From: Psococerastis gibbosa
Lineage: Eukaryota > Arthropoda > Insecta > Psocodea > Psocidae
Length of the DNA: 64,000 nt
Reading direction: 5' to 3'
Assembly: GCA_963971405.1 (NCBI GenBank)
Contig: OZ020490.1
Span: 18,625,464-18,689,463 of the forward strand
Shown here: piece after piece, positions 21,001 through 32,040 of the stretch
Position numbering within the stretch: the stretch's first letter is position 1
How the letters are laid out: each line of letters opens with the position of its first letter
Made by a program: the position numbers and the translations under genes
The notes under the pieces: generated by a model
Seen by the model: only the letters and a program-made list of their open reading frames with translations
Database searches by the model: none
What the model was told of the DNA's origin: nothing

Positions 21001-22140
21001 AAAATCCTCTCAATGACAAAAGAGGAATAAAATATTTTAAAAAGTAGTTCAATAAAATTAAAGTCTTCTAACACAATAGTAATAACATGGAATAAAAAAT
21101 GCGTAAAACCCGAACCAATCTTTTTCAATTTTCCCTCCGTGGGGAACCCCTATGCTTACACCACACTCAACTTATGTTTTCTTCTGCAAAATATAAATTT
21201 TCCTTGTAGAAATAAATTCTATTAAAATTGCTTAAAACCCTGCTACCATTCGCACCTACAATACACGTTGAATTTTCCAGCTGCTAAAAATTCTAGATCA
21301 GCTCCTATGGGAAAGGCGTCCGTAAAGGTAAATCTGGGGCTGGCTTCCACGACTTTCCTTACTCAAAAGCATTAGATATGTTTATTATAATTATTTACAG
21401 GATGGTCATAGTGACCTTAAAAACTGGTGTTTCATTTTGAGGCAAATTAATAAAAATAAATAAATTTAGTCCCGGACCTATTCAAAGACTTCCTTTTACA
21501 CCATTTAACAAATCCACTTGACTTCAACAATTAACTCATCAACCAAGTCCATAATTTTCAAAATAAATCCTTCCAATCGGGGACTAGTTACAGTATATAT
21601 ATACATGCACAGGATATTTAATTATAAGACTACAACTCTTTGAGACTAGCCAATAGTCGAAGAAACCCAGAGCGTCAAAGTAACACGTTAACAAGTTTCT
21701 AGTTTTAAAACTAATTCAAGTTTACAGTCTAATTTACCAATACTGCAAGGGAAAACTTGAGCTTTGCCCTCTGATAGATTAATTCATGCTTCTTGCCGGA
21801 AAGGTTGGGGATGTTTGGCCATCCGACCCTTCTCCTACGCACACATATCCCCAAGGATACGGCACTGACCGAATTTCCCCCAGCGGGGGTTTCGAAGGCC
21901 AACAGCAAATTCTGCGTTAATTTGAGATAATATTTAAATTCGTATCGTAATTGAAAATACGTGTTTGTAGGTCAAATTAAGTGACTGGTTGATTGATCTC
22001 ATGCTCATTCAAGTGTATTTATGTAATATCCCGCATCATCCCTTCTGGCCTTTATAAAATAGAAATCAAGAGGGAGGAAGCAATAAACCACTTGGTTGTA
22101 CTAACTATATTACAGACTTGGTTAAGTTCTGCTTTCGACT
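21001..22140. other. Unannotated non-coding stretch
   Basis: No gene seen. 21105-21260 faintly resembles the M3 interior on the minus strand (GCTTAAAACCC, TTTTCAATTTTCCC). The rest is unassigned. Confidence 0.45.
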
Positions 22141-22149
22141 GATTCATTG

Positions 22150-22302
22150 TGTCAATGGTAAGCCTGTCTCGGCTTGTCCATTATCGCTTGTAGCCGGTGT
22201 AGGTTGACATAGAGAACGCATACCAGTTTGCCAATCGCGAAAATTCATACGGAAACAATACAAGTAATGTTCGAAATCCATGGGGTCGTTAGTATTTAAC
22301 AA
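22150..22302 (-). repeat. Repeat X copy (minus)
   Basis: The minus strand reads AACGACCCCATGGATTTCGA, CATTACTTGTATTGTTTCC and TGTCAACCTACACCGGCTAC, as at 12.76 and 56.4 kb. It lies directly next to a Penelope-like end, which hints that X may belong to the same element. Confidence 0.75.
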
Positions 22303-22459
22303 GATCGAGGACCGAGTAAACTGGAGGACGATATGCAGGGAGTTGGGGTCCATAAAAAGTCCTTTAATAAATAAATAACTATATACCGATTGGTGTCTGG
22401 AGAGGAGCGATAAAAAAGCATCGAGATAGCTGAGATCCTGGATAAATAAGCCGTCATAT

Positions 22460-22565
22460 AACAGTTGCTGTTGACCCAATCTTAGAAGTCTATGTGCCAC
22501 TGAAGATGTCAACCGCAGATGTTTACGAAACGTTTGGAAGTACGCTTTCAGATCGACCATGGTGA
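22460..22565 (+). mobile_element. Penelope-like element end with hammerhead-like motif
   Basis: CAATCTTAGAAGTCTATGTG is followed by CCACTGAAGATGTCAACCGC, AGATGTTTACGAAACGTTTG and GGTCGATCTGAAAGC read on the other strand. Related blocks occur at 25.14, 28.24 and 49.4-49.6 kb. CTGAAGA (22500-22506) and GAAAC (22527) fit the CUGANGA...GAAA core known from hammerhead ribozymes in Penelope-like elements. Stem II is imperfect in this copy. No reverse transcriptase or GIY-YIG domain is present. Confidence 0.6.
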
Positions 22566-22589
22566 ATCATCCCGGATTGTACTGCTACA

Positions 22590-22855
22590 GCAGACATCGT
22601 TGACTTCGCAAAAGCCGAAAGAATTCGGTGGATTGGACATGCGCAGCGAATGGCTCAACATCAAGCTCCAAAACTCCATATATACAGAGCGTGAATTGAG
22701 GGCAGAAGGCGACTGGGCGGCCCACGGAACCGACGGAGAGGCGAGGTGGAAAGTGACCTGGGAAAGATGTGAGTGGCGTTTTGGCAGAAGAAGACAAAAG
22801 ACCGGGATGTCAGGAGGCTCACTACTAGCTGCGGCATCTTGTTGAATATGTCAGT
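22590..22855 (+). pseudogene. LINE C-terminal fragment with two stops
   Basis: One frame encodes ERIRWIGHAQRM, then HIYRA, a stop, EGRRRLGGPRNRRRGEVESD, LGKM, a stop and VAFWQKKTKDRDVRRL. This is the familiar C-terminal tail of insect non-LTR pol proteins (WIGH..RM, GRPR.RW...DL..M). Two in-frame stops mark it as dead. A short Cys-poor tail and a stop near 22850 end it. There is no reverse transcriptase part upstream, so it is 5'-truncated. Confidence 0.8.
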
Positions 22856-23049
22856 TTGAAGCAACCTGCAATTTCAACGCCCTGCTTTTGCTAAGACCAC
22901 TGGTGTTACCGTGTTAATATACAGATTGCCTGTAAAGATTTGCTGGTCTGAAGCAATTTGGTAATTTTGTGAGGCAGTTGTTAGTTAAGCAGTTTCGCTA
23001 TGGTAACGCATACCAGGAATCAAAACTGAAATTAGAGAATTTAGAAGAA

Positions 23050-23128
23050 ACTGGACTTTGCGGGATTCGAACCCACGATCTACACCTCAACGGGGCGTCG
23101 TCTTAACTGCTTGACCACATCCCCGACA
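23050..23128 (-). mobile_element. tRNA-like SINE head
   Basis: The minus strand has TGTGGTCAAGCAGTTAAGAC (box A region) and GTGGGTTCGAATCCCGC (box B). The predicted acceptor ends do not pair, so I call a SINE head or tRNA pseudogene, not a tRNA gene. Confidence 0.6.
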
Positions 23129-23868
23129 AGTCTAGTGTCTGCTAAATCCTCTACTTAAATGTTCTTTGACAAGATTCGTATTGCTAGACAGGTTATCACA
23201 GCTTCACAACTGTTTAACCAAACTGAGCTCACTTTATTTCATAAAGCTTTAGCCTTCATTCAATATATTGCAGTATCGTATGGTGTATAACAGAGTTTGG
23301 CCACCCGAACTAAGGAAAGAGCAACCGGACTAAGGTCGAATTTCAGCCAGATTCCCGCCCTTTAATAAGGAAAAAGGACTAGAGGAAAAGGTAGTAGAAA
23401 ATAGAGAAAATACACTAAAACTTTTTTGTAACGCACGGCAGAAGATAGTCGCAAAACCGTTGGATTCAACTTATCATAAGAAAACGTCCAGTTGGTTGAA
23501 GACCAGCTTAAGGATCACGCCGCTCTTCCTAACTTTCTACTTTTCAACTTAACTTCACTTGAAAGCTGTTCTACAATTGATTTATTGGCCTTTCTGTTCG
23601 ACGGCTTCGTGATTAATGAACATAGTTTCGATCTTAACGCACAAAATACGACACATCGACGTGTCATTAATTTCTAGCGCGTGGGCAGAGGAATTTCAAA
23701 GCTTCGGCTATCTGCCCGAATTGATGAAGCCCGAAACAGCTTAGGAGAATAAAAAATCTGTCCAATAAACGCCCTTACTTGAACAATGGTGGAGGAAGGT
23801 GCCCGCAAAAACTGAGGGGCTATCGTATATTTCTTTCCTATACATAGTCTGATTGGACGAACCGATTT
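23129..23868. other. Unannotated non-coding stretch
   Basis: No gene or clear repeat seen. Confidence 0.5.
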
Positions 23869-23869
23869 T

Positions 23870-24122
23870 TCTTCTTTGTATGCCTCTAATAGCGAAGATT
23901 ACCGATCATGGCAATTTGTACCATAAAGACTGCTGCTCTGAAAAGTCGGTCTGGTCTCAGATTTTTCTACTAGGATGTGGTTCTTCTGCTCGGAGCCCTC
24001 AATCCTTCTATCTTCCATTGGATTATAATGGATTATAACATTCAGAAGACGATATTTTTCGTTCCTTATCACATGGCTGAAGTATATTTGTTGCCATTTC
24101 TTAACCGTCAGCAGCAACACTG
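23870..24122 (-). pseudogene. LINE C-terminal fragment (minus)
   Basis: The minus strand encodes LLTVKKWQQIYFSHVIRNEK, then YRLLNVI and a degraded EDRRIEGSEQKNH stretch. It lines up with the plus-strand fragment at 10.23 kb (LLTVEKRKL...HVMRNEKYRLL) and with the general SHVMR..KYRLL..I tail of insect non-LTR elements. The end (about 23900) has lost the GRRR.SWLK motif to substitutions. It is a short, inactive remnant. Confidence 0.78.
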
Positions 24123-25128
24123 AGGGGCTATCGTATTTTTCATTTTATATATTTTTATGCAGAGACCCTTGGCGAGAACGACGACTGTCACAACGGGGAA
24201 AGAAGGCAGCCAAATAACTGAACCAATCAGATAAAACTAAACTAAAAGATAAAACTGACAGTAGAAGCGAAAGTCCACCAAGACCTCGGAATTTTAGGAG
24301 TAACTGCAGCTGAAACACGTAACCACTAGGAGTGGAAAAGAAACTGCCGGATCGCTGACCCCACCTAGGGACAAAGGCGAGGAAAAAGTAAAGTACAGTA
24401 GAGACCATTAGCGGCTGATTAGACGAACCGTGGCTTAATTGTATTTTGAGCCTTTTTGTTATTTTTGAAAGCGTCCTTAAGAGACAAATGTAAAACGCCT
24501 TTTTAATGTAAAAATCAAATACCTATTTCATTACAGGTATACACTTGTAGAGCCGTGCAAAATGTCAACCAGAAAAAAAAATTCTGGACATTTTGATACA
24601 TGATATGTACAATGCAGCTCATTCTAACACGGATTGGCTACAATTATTCAATTCAATTTGTGCTAAAAACGATTTATTAAATGTATAATTAATTGGTGTG
24701 GTAGTCTTGAGGAAGGAATTCAAGAACTTTGGTCAATTGGTGTTAGTGAGGGCCAAATGTCAGGGTAGAGGGGCATTTCTGGTAATTTAACGGATATTTT
24801 TGACTGCTCAACCGACAATTCCTGCGAAAATCAATTTTGTATTTAAAAAAAAAACTGTAGTGGGGGTACTACAACGTGCTTTTAACTTTATTATGGGTAC
24901 TCACATACCTGCGGTAAAGGCGAAGATTATAATTACATAAATACCAATGTATTTATTATTTTATTTTTATTTTCCAACTTTACCATAGATCAGATACAAA
25001 TGTGAGTTCCTTATGTAGTGAGAGTTGTACGATTGGCTCTCAACATATCACAACGCCCGTCGGTATTTATGTTTTTATTAAATTTTCAGATGAACTGCTA
25101 CTAAGCATCAAATGTAAAATCTTCAGTC
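24123..25128. other. Unannotated non-coding stretch
   Basis: About 1 kb without a recognisable gene. An 87-codon minus frame at 24145-24408 has no motif. Confidence 0.5.
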
Positions 25129-25265
25129 TCCATAGTGCCACTGACGATGTCGATTGTTGACGAAACATTTGAGTTTTTACTTTCAGTTTTTTCATTCATT
25201 AAACCAAATTCTCCCGTTACAAAATCTGAGTCAGGCCTTGAAAGCCTTTGTAATTATAAAATTCA
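25125..25265 (+). mobile_element. Penelope-like element end with hammerhead-like motif
   Basis: CATAGTGCCACTGACGATGT, CGATTGTTGACGAAACATTT, about 70 bases of spacer, then GGCCTTGAAAGCCTTTGTAA and TTATAAAA. The core CTGACGA (25141) - short stem GTCGA/TTGAC - GAAAC is intact. The GGCCKTGAAARCCTTTGTAA end also occurs at 28.31 and 59.39 kb. Confidence 0.65.
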
Positions 25266-25497
25266 CTGTTTTACATTCTTCTCGTTGCTTGTTATAAACC
25301 CCTCGCACACATGGTTTCAAGTTTCGTGTTTGCTACCCTTCTGTGATTAGCGTGCTTAAGTAAACTTTGTGATTCACAAGCTAATTTCGTATTTTCCATG
25401 TAATACATGCCAGTACCTCCTCGTGATGAAGTTGGAAGCGCACAAGGGCGACTGAACAGATAGAGTTTGAGCCGGAATAAGTGAAACACACTGTATT

Positions 25498-25686
25498 TTC
25501 AGGGCACTCTTTTGTTCTGGGGTTGGGAAACGGGCCCCGAAGGCGGAGGAACTCAATGAAGAGTCAATGTCATGAGAATGCAGAAGGCAGTGAGAAACCA
25601 CTAAATTACAATTCCCAGGTGTTGTCAACATGACTACAATTCCCATGATGATCGCCAATCTTCGATAGAAGAAGAAGAAGAAGCTA
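25498..25686 (+). mobile_element. Probable LINE 3' end with GAA tail
   Basis: A frame with AEGSEKPLNYNSQVLST leads, after stops, to GATAGAAGAAGAAGAAGAAG at 25664-25683. The composition and tail match truncated LINE ends elsewhere in the window. The family is not certain. Confidence 0.45.
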
Positions 25687-26270
25687 AGGTAGAAGAAGAA
25701 GGCATGGTGGAAATATTTTTCCTTCATTGTGGAGTCTCGAACCTCGACGTTCCGATTTCAAGTCCAGTTCTCTATAAACTGGAGTCTGCCAGTAACATTA
25801 TACTGAATATCATACAGCTTTCATATAGTAGAGAATGCTTTGAACGCCTTTGCACTCAGCCATTTGCTAAAGACCAACTCCAATAATAGAAATTCTGAGC
25901 AAAGAGCGAGGTGCTTCCATATTCATGAGTGTCTGCTCGGAAACGTTCAAAGGAATATTAGCACTTTGTCTTGTTGTGGCCAAAGAGCACAGTTATTACT
26001 TAATTTGACATTGCCACCATGGTCTGACCTAGTGACTGCATGACTTCTTGTTTTGTACAAATAATGGCTTACCGCTAATTGTGCATAAAGAACTATCGTT
26101 TTCATAAAGAACAATATAGCGATTCAGCGGCGTATATATAAAATATTTTGGGGATAAGGCCAGACCGCTCCTAGCTTTTATCTTATTGCCTGGGGCAGGG
26201 GCCAGTAGCCAGGCCCGCCAGAGATGACTTTGAACTCGACCAACCAAACCGCCTACTGCTCACTGTTTAC
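25687..26270. other. Unannotated non-coding stretch
   Basis: Overlapping frames of 60-72 codons show no domain. No clear repeat. Confidence 0.45.
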
Positions 26271-26530
26271 CCGCTAGTGGATCTAGAAATTTTTAGAGGG
26301 GGGGGGGCTGAACTAGTGGATGGAAAGCCTATAGTCAGGAGGTCTAGATGATAGAGTGAAGACTTTTTTGAAAGTGCGTTTTAATTTTGTCATTTTATGT
26401 ATACTGTTTGTCTTGTTGGAAAAATTGGAATAAATATATATTTGATTTGATCTAGTGTAAGTTGGGTAAGAGAAGGGGAGAGGGGGGGGGGGCTTTAGCC
26501 CCATTAGCCCATAACTGGATCCGCTAGTGT
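26271..26530. mobile_element. hAT-like MITE, M1-related
   Basis: The left end CGCTAGTGGATCTAG and right end CTGGATCCGCTAGTG form an imperfect inverted repeat, and G-runs lie inside at 26298 and 26483. The flanking 8-mers do not match, so the exact ends are uncertain. The centre is AT-rich and unlike other M1 copies. Confidence 0.65.
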
Positions 26531-26785
26531 TTTGAGCAGAACATTTAAGAGATTTGACAAATTATGCATTACAACAACTCACACCCTAGTTAATTTCGTC
26601 TTACATTTTCCCATTTCGGGGTCCCCTGAGCCCCTTTGCATAAGCCACTGCAGCGATTAAACACATGCAGTGTGACCGTTAAATTACTGTAATAATTACA
26701 GGAATTACCTACAATTTTTTTTAGGTTACATGCCCATATTTTTTAAATCTGTAATTCATAATAATTGTATGTGGAATAGATTAAA

Positions 26786-27641
26786 AAGAACCGGTCCGAG
26801 TTTACACGAACATGCTTTCCAATTTATCAAAATTAGCAGATGGAGAAAATGAGTAATTGCATGGTCAATAATTTTCATATGGTTAAATTTCCGATATCTC
26901 GGGGGGGGGGGGGGGGTCCACCTAACGTCACTGGGGGTGAGGTAAACTCTATATAGTTAATAGGTCAGACCAAAACATTACCACACAGCAATAAAGGCAG
27001 AGCACGCCATGCATTTCAGCGAGAATTTTCTATCATTTTTTCAAAAAAACATTTTTTTGTACAAAACCAAATAGTTTTTAGGGCAAGTAACCTGTTACTC
27101 AATTTAACACCTAAAACATGCCTGAAGGTAGAAATCATCGATTGAAAGGTTTCGCAGAAAAATTATTTTTTAGTTATTTTTCACTAAAATGTAGTTATTT
27201 TTATTTTTTTCCCCCAGACGCAAACTATCAAGGGGTAAGTGACCCCGCATTTTGTTAACATTAATAACCATTATAATATATGTGAATTTAAAAGAAATCG
27301 TTGGAGCCGTTTTTGAGAAATAATTTTTTTAGACGTTTTTTTGAGAATAAAACCCCCCCAAATAAAAATAGTCCCAAATAAAAAAAAATATTCCGAGGTA
27401 TGATTTTTGTGAACCTACATGCCGAAATTCATCAAAATCGACCGAGTAGTTTGCCCTGAAATCGATGCACAGACAGACAGACAGAACGACAGAAAGAACG
27501 ACAGACAGACAGACATTTTGTAAAAAACACTTTTTGGGTTCTTGGGACCTCAAAACGTGTAAATCCTTTGAAATCTCGGAATCGAAAATTTCGACCATCA
27601 CAAAGCTTTCCTTATACTACGTATAAACTGGAAAGCAAAAA
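26786..27641 (-). mobile_element. HLN-1 copy E, full length (minus)
   Basis: It starts with AGAACCGGTCCGAGTTTACA and the GCTTTCCAATTTAT repeat, has a long pure G run at 26901, the body, an ACAGACAGACAGAACGACAG microsatellite, and ends in ATAAACTGGAAAGCAAAAA. One base change weakens its 3' hairpin. Confidence 0.92.
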
Positions 27642-28149
27642 TCATTTTGCTTCAGTTCTTCACAAATGGGGAGCAATTTTCAGGGGTAGGTGTTGCTTCT
27701 AGGAGTAAAGGCTGCTGGCTACTTTCGTAGGTAATGAAACAAATTTTATGTATACTATATAGGCAACGTTCACATTCACCTAATTCTTCTGTCTTATACA
27801 CTTGAAACATAGACTTCTTTTTACAAGTGAACATACACGATGATGTAAAAAGTCAGAACTGGTTGTGTTCTATAGTTATAAAAATGTATATCAAGATGAA
27901 TTCAAAATACAACAATGTTCCTAATCGCAGGTGAAAGTTTACCAATTATTCTGGAGACCACGGACGAGAAATTGAAGATAAAACGGAGAGAACAATAATT
28001 AAGAAACCCAAAATTAATGTTTCCTTTTTAAATAATGAGTGAAATCAACTAATCTTTAATTTCTTTGATAAAGGTCCTCGGGGCACCGAGATTTTTTAAT
28101 TTTTTGGGTAAAATATTAAAAGCAGAAGAGGAAGCAGTAGAATTGGTGC
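27642..28149. other. Unannotated non-coding stretch
   Basis: No gene or repeat recognised. Confidence 0.5.
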
Positions 28150-28345
28150 TAGTGGACCATGGTCGATACGAAAGCGTATTTTCAAACGTGGTACTTCACA
28201 AGAATTCTTGGAGACTTAGTAGCCAATAGTACATAATACCACTGATTATGTCGACCGCAGATGTTGACGAAACGTTTCGAAGTACTCTTTCAAATCGATT
28301 GTATCATCAAGTGACTATGGCCGTGAAAACCTTTTTGTAATTATA
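28150..28345 (+). mobile_element. Penelope-like element end with hammerhead-like motif
   Basis: GGACCATGGTCGATACGAAA, then TACCACTGATTATGTCGACC, GCAGATGTTGACGAAACGTT, and a GGCCGTGAAAACCTTTTTGT end. Stem II (GTCGAC/GTTGAC, loop CGCAGAT) is complete. The core reads CTGATTA, so the essential G of CUGANGA is lost here. The first part (28155-28195) is an inverted, diverged copy of the later part. Confidence 0.62.
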
Positions 28346-28569
28346 AAACGAGAGTGGATTGACAATTGAAATACATCTCGTGCCCATTGGAAATTTATGT
28401 AGCACGCTTGTCCCAGATGGGATTTGATTACAATCAAGAATTCACTGATTAATTATTTACGAACTCATTCTGAGAGTTCCTGATATTGATGATTTTAGAC
28501 AGAATATTTAAGTAAGAAATTCGACGTTGTACAAACACCGCGTAGTTGGGGAGCCCGAATTTCTCTTCA

Positions 28570-28905
28570 GGTTCTTCATGAGGCTCTACAGCCCTTGTTA
28601 AGCTTTGGCCTGCTCGAGAACACTCCTCCCGTCATCTCGCGGTTTCCACTATCTACGGACTCCCAACTCGCGAAGGTCAGTTTCCAGCGTTTTCAAGGAC
28701 GTCCAGCCAGTCGTCTTCCTGTCATGCTTGCTTTGTACATATTTTTCGGCTTGCGGTCATTTGACATTCTTACGACGCGTCCCAGCCATTTTATGCGTTG
28801 CACTTTTATGAACCGGACTATGTCTTCTCCGTTGAGTATTGCGTCTATTTCGGCGTTGTTTCTTATACGCCACTCTTCTTCGTCTTCGCATAGGGGTCCT
28901 TAGAT
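28570..28905 (-). pseudogene. LINE C-terminal fragment (minus)
   Basis: The minus strand encodes GPLCEDEEEWRIRNNAEIDA, ILNGEDIVRFIKVQRIKWLG, RVVRM, and then YKASMTGRRLAGRP, a stop and KRWK, ending in QGL-stop. This is the C-terminal domain of a non-LTR retrotransposon pol protein (R..IKWLGHV.RM...GRP..RW...). Stops and frameshifts in the second half make it inactive. A second copy lies at 29.39 kb on the opposite strand. Confidence 0.83.
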
Positions 28906-29384
28906 CCTCTTTTCTATCTTCCTTTCCAATACTCGCAGTTTATATAGAACTCTAGTTTTGGTCCAAAAATATGCAGAAATATTCCAATAAAACGAACGCA
29001 TTTTCATACCATCTCAGCTAAGAAATCCGCTCTCTATTGAAAATAATAATACCCCCCAAATAAAGTACAAAATATACAAGAGGATGTTGCTAAATGAGCT
29101 TTCAAACTGAATAAAACTTGAAATTAACAACCAGGGGAGACTTGGGTGGTTGAGGAGGGGGGGGGGGAGCCATTACTGGCTGAGATTGCAAATAAAGTTA
29201 ATTAATGGCCGACTTACCGGTAGATTGAACAACTAGTCGCTGAAAGCCACCATGTTGAAACTTATCTGAAAACAACAACGAGGATTAATGGTGATAAGGG
29301 TTTCTAGATGATTACGGGAAAAAATAACAGCGTTATCGATACAACAACATGAAAACTCAAATGGGGGTTTGAAGCTCGAATGCT
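28906..29384. other. Unannotated non-coding stretch
   Basis: A G-run occurs at 29157. No gene or repeat recognised. Confidence 0.45.
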
Positions 29385-29680
29385 CGATTATGCTAAAGAA
29401 ACGACACCGAAATAAGCGCAATACTCAATGGAGCGCAGTGTCTAATATAGCTGGGGCACGTCGTAAGAATGTCAGAAAAAACGTACAAAGCAAGCATGAA
29501 GGTAAGACGACTGCAGGGACGTTCTTTAGCCCGCTGGAAGGACAAATTAGAAACTGACCTCCGTAAGGTGGGAGTCCGTAGATGGTGGAGCGTTATACAA
29601 AACAGAGTAGACTGGAGGAGTCTTGTCGAGCAGGTCAGAGCCCATCGAGGGCTGTAGAGCCAGTAGGAGAAGAAGATTAT
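29385..29680 (+). pseudogene. LINE C-terminal fragment with GAA tail
   Basis: The plus strand reads a decayed RNDTEISAILNG, then LGHVVRMSEKTYKASM, and in frame ETDLRKVGVRRWWSVIQNRV and DWRSLVEQVRAHRGL-stop, followed by GAGAAGAAGATT. This is the same pol tail as at 28.57 kb (minus) and keeps an uninterrupted last 62 codons. Loss of all upstream domains shows 5' truncation. The minus-strand 125-codon frame across it is an antisense shadow. Confidence 0.85.
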
Positions 29681-29753
29681 GCTGAAGAAAATTGTAGCAA
29701 ATTTAACTCTTAGGTACTCGTACCGTAAACAAAGCATCACTGTTGTACCTTGG

Positions 29754-30143
29754 TTAGGTGCCCATTCCACCGCCCGGCTAGGGCTATTTACAAAAACAGT
29801 GACGTGGTAGCAGACATTAAAGACTTAGGCGGGGTTTCCACCAACCTCGCATTGCAGAATTGACGGAAATGTTTATTTTCCTCTATGCCATAGTTAAAAT
29901 TGATCAATTATCATACAGTAAAATCACAAACAAACAAACTAAAATTAAAAAATGGCGTCATGGGATATATTAAGTACAAACATTTTAATAGATTTCTATA
30001 AAAAGAAAAATTCTAATTTCCGTCAATGTCATTTGCATTCTGCAATGCGAGGTCAGTGGAAACGCCACCAAAGTCTTGAATGTCTGCTACCACGTCACCG
30101 TTTTTGTAAATAGCCCTAGCCGGTCGGTGGAATGGGCGCCTAA
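29754..30143. mobile_element. Foldback element, TAGGCG family, nested form (copy 2)
   Basis: Outer tips GGTGCCCATTCCACCG and GTGGAATGGGCGCC are flanked by TTA and TAA. Inner arms are CGGCTAGGGCTATTTACAAA and complement. The core GACGTGGTAGCAGACATTAA (29801) appears on the left and its complement on the right. A second set of tips, TTAGGCGGGGTTTCCACC (29825) and GTGGAAACGCCACC (30057), lies within the core pair, so one element sits symmetrically inside another. The inner arms contain CTCGCATTGCAGAATTGACG and its near complement. Confidence 0.88.
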
Positions 30144-30385
30144 ATGTGTGCGACAATACAAGAATTATCGTCTAACAGGTGGTCCTAGGGGGTCCGCAAG
30201 CAATGCCAGAACTATAGTCGTACTTTTCACACAGAATCTAGTTTGTTATTACTCATAGTGTTACAGTCGTTTTGGTCGTAACATACAAATAAAATCAAAT
30301 GGATTCAAATATAGAGTGAAGCGAGAACCTTGGAACAACCCAGCGAAGCAGGGTGGCAGTATAGTCTTATATTTGTAACCGGTTC

Positions 30386-30765
30386 TCATTTTTGCTTTCC
30401 AATTTATACGTAGTCTAAGGAAAGCTTTGTGACGGTCGAAATTTTCGATTCCGAGATTTCAACGGATTTACACGTTTTAAGGTCCCAGGAACCCAAAAAA
30501 GTGGTTTTTACGAAATGTCTGTCTGTCTGTCTGTGCGTCGATTTCCGGGCAAACTACTCGGTCGATTTTGATGAAATTCGGCATGTAGGTTCAAAAAAAT
30601 CATACCTCGGAACAATTTATTTTTATTTGGGGCTAACTTAATTTGGGGGGGTTTTATTCTCAAAAAACTCCAAAAAAACGTCTAAAAAAATTATTTCTCA
30701 AAAACGGCTCCAACAATTTATTTTAAATTCACATATATTGTAGTCGTTATTAATGTTAACGAAAT
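30386..30765 (+). mobile_element. HLN-1 copy F, 3'-truncated
   Basis: The 5' hairpin (with a TAGTCTAAGG change), a TCTGTCTGTCTGTCTGTGCG run and the middle are present. It stops abruptly after AGTCGTTATTAATGTTAACG. The following ~108 bp are not HLN-1 but recur beside copy H. Confidence 0.9.
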
Positions 30766-30873
30766 TTTTAATTTTTGATGCTGGTAATCGTCCCAAGAGT
30801 GCTATGCGAGGAAAATTCAAATTGTGTCTATTTAAACTATTGAATGATCTTCGGCTAAATTTTTGGTGAGTTC
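30766..30873 (+). repeat. ~108-bp passenger segment upstream of HLN-1 copy G
   Basis: From TTAATTTTTGATGCTGGTAA to TTTTTGGTGAGTTCC it is the reverse complement of 34938-35045, with about two base differences. It joins directly to the 5' end of an HLN-1 copy in both places. Confidence 0.92.
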
Positions 30874-31719
30874 CTTTTTGCTTTCCAATTTATACGTAGT
30901 ATAAGGAAAGCTTTATGACGGTCGAAGTTTTCGATTCCGAGATTTCAACGGATTTACACGTTTTGGGGTACCAGGAACCCAAAAAAGTGTTTTTTACGAA
31001 ATGTCTGTCTGTCTGTCTGTCTGTTCGTCGATTTCCGGGCAAACTACTCGGTGGATTTGAAATTTGGCATGTAGGTTCAAAAAAATCATACGTCGGGACC
31101 ATTTTGTTTATTTTGGGCTAACTCAATTTGGGGGGGTTTTATTCTCAAAAAAACTCCAAAAAAAAAGTCTAAAAAAATTATTTATCCAAAACGGCTCCAA
31201 CGATTTCTTTTAAATTCACATATATTCTAGTCGTTCTTAATGTTGATAAAATGCGGGGGGTCGCTTACCCCTTGATAGTTTGCTTCTAGGGGTAAGAAAA
31301 TAAAAATAATTTAATTTTAATGAAAAATGACTAAAAAATAATATTTCTGCGAAACTTTTCTATCGATGATTTTTACCTTCAGGCATGTTTCAGGTGTTAA
31401 ATTGAGTAACGAAACCGGACAGGTTGCTTTCCCAGAAAACTATTTGGTTTTCTGAAAAAAAATTGTTTTTGAAAAAATCAAAATTCACGCTTAAATGCAT
31501 TGCGTGCCCTGCCATTGTTGCTGTGTGTTAATGTGTTGGTGTGACCTAACTAGAATTTACCTCACCTCCAGTGACGTCAGGTGGACAACCCCCCCCCCCC
31601 CCCGAGATATCGGAAATTTAACCATAGGAAAATTATTTACCATGAAATTACTCATTTTCTCTATCTACTAATTTTGATAAATTGGAAAGCATGTTCGAGT
31701 AAACTCGGACCGGTTCTTG
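30874..31719 (+). mobile_element. HLN-1 copy G, full length
   Basis: It is complete, with a 5' hairpin, a TCTGTCTGTCTGTCTGTTCG run, a pure C run at 31589 and the 3' hairpin before GGACCGGTTCTTG. It shares private changes with copy H (CATATATTCTAGTCGTTCTT, GTCGCTTACCCC or GTCACTTACCCC), so the two are sisters. Confidence 0.93.
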
Positions 31720-31839
31720 TTGTTATACCTTAACTCTTATAATCGTCAAAACGCACAATAATTTTAGTACTAGGACCACCCCAATTAGACCAGGCTGCCA
31801 CAGCCTTCCATACATAGAAACAACACAGTTAACTTGTAC

Positions 31840-32040
31840 TTAGGCGGGGTTTCCACCGACCTCTCATTGCAAAATGCAAAGACATTGACGTGGTAGCAGA
31901 CATTCAAGACTGATTGATCAATTTTAACTATGACATAGAGTAAAACAATGAGAGGTTGGTGGAATACCCGCCTAAGCCTTGAATGTCTTCTACCACGTCA
32001 ACGTCATTCTGCAATGAGAGGTCGGTGGAAACCCCGGCAT
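31840..32040. mobile_element. Foldback element, TAGGCG family (copy 3)
   Basis: The left tip TTAGGCGGGGTTTCCACC is followed by GACCTCTCATTGCAAAATG, and the core GACGTGGTAGCAGACATT is at 31887. The right side has GTCTTCTACCACGTCAACGT, CATTCTGCAATGAGAGGTCG and GTGGAAACCCCGGC. Between lies another right tip, GGTGGAATACCCGCCTAA, so this copy is a scrambled or composite form. The arms match the inner arms of copy 2. Confidence 0.82.

Noticed and set aside
23050-23128. Possible functional tRNA gene
   Set aside because: Box A and B are good but the acceptor stem does not pair. A related head occurs at 32.87 kb and a box B piece at 16.37 kb, as expected of a SINE.
26900-26916. Long G/C homopolymers as a functional signal
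   Set aside because: They recur at the same place in each HLN-1 copy with varying length and are best explained by slippage within the repeat.
29393-29770. 125-codon minus-strand frame
   Set aside because: It is the antisense of a LINE pol tail that reads correctly on the plus strand.
30429-30641. Recurrent frame with the IFDSEISTDLHVL motif seen in several places on both strands
   Set aside because: It lies in the conserved DNA around the 5' hairpin and GTCT run of HLN-1. The repeated residues follow the microsatellite and many copies have stops, so it is not a protein family.
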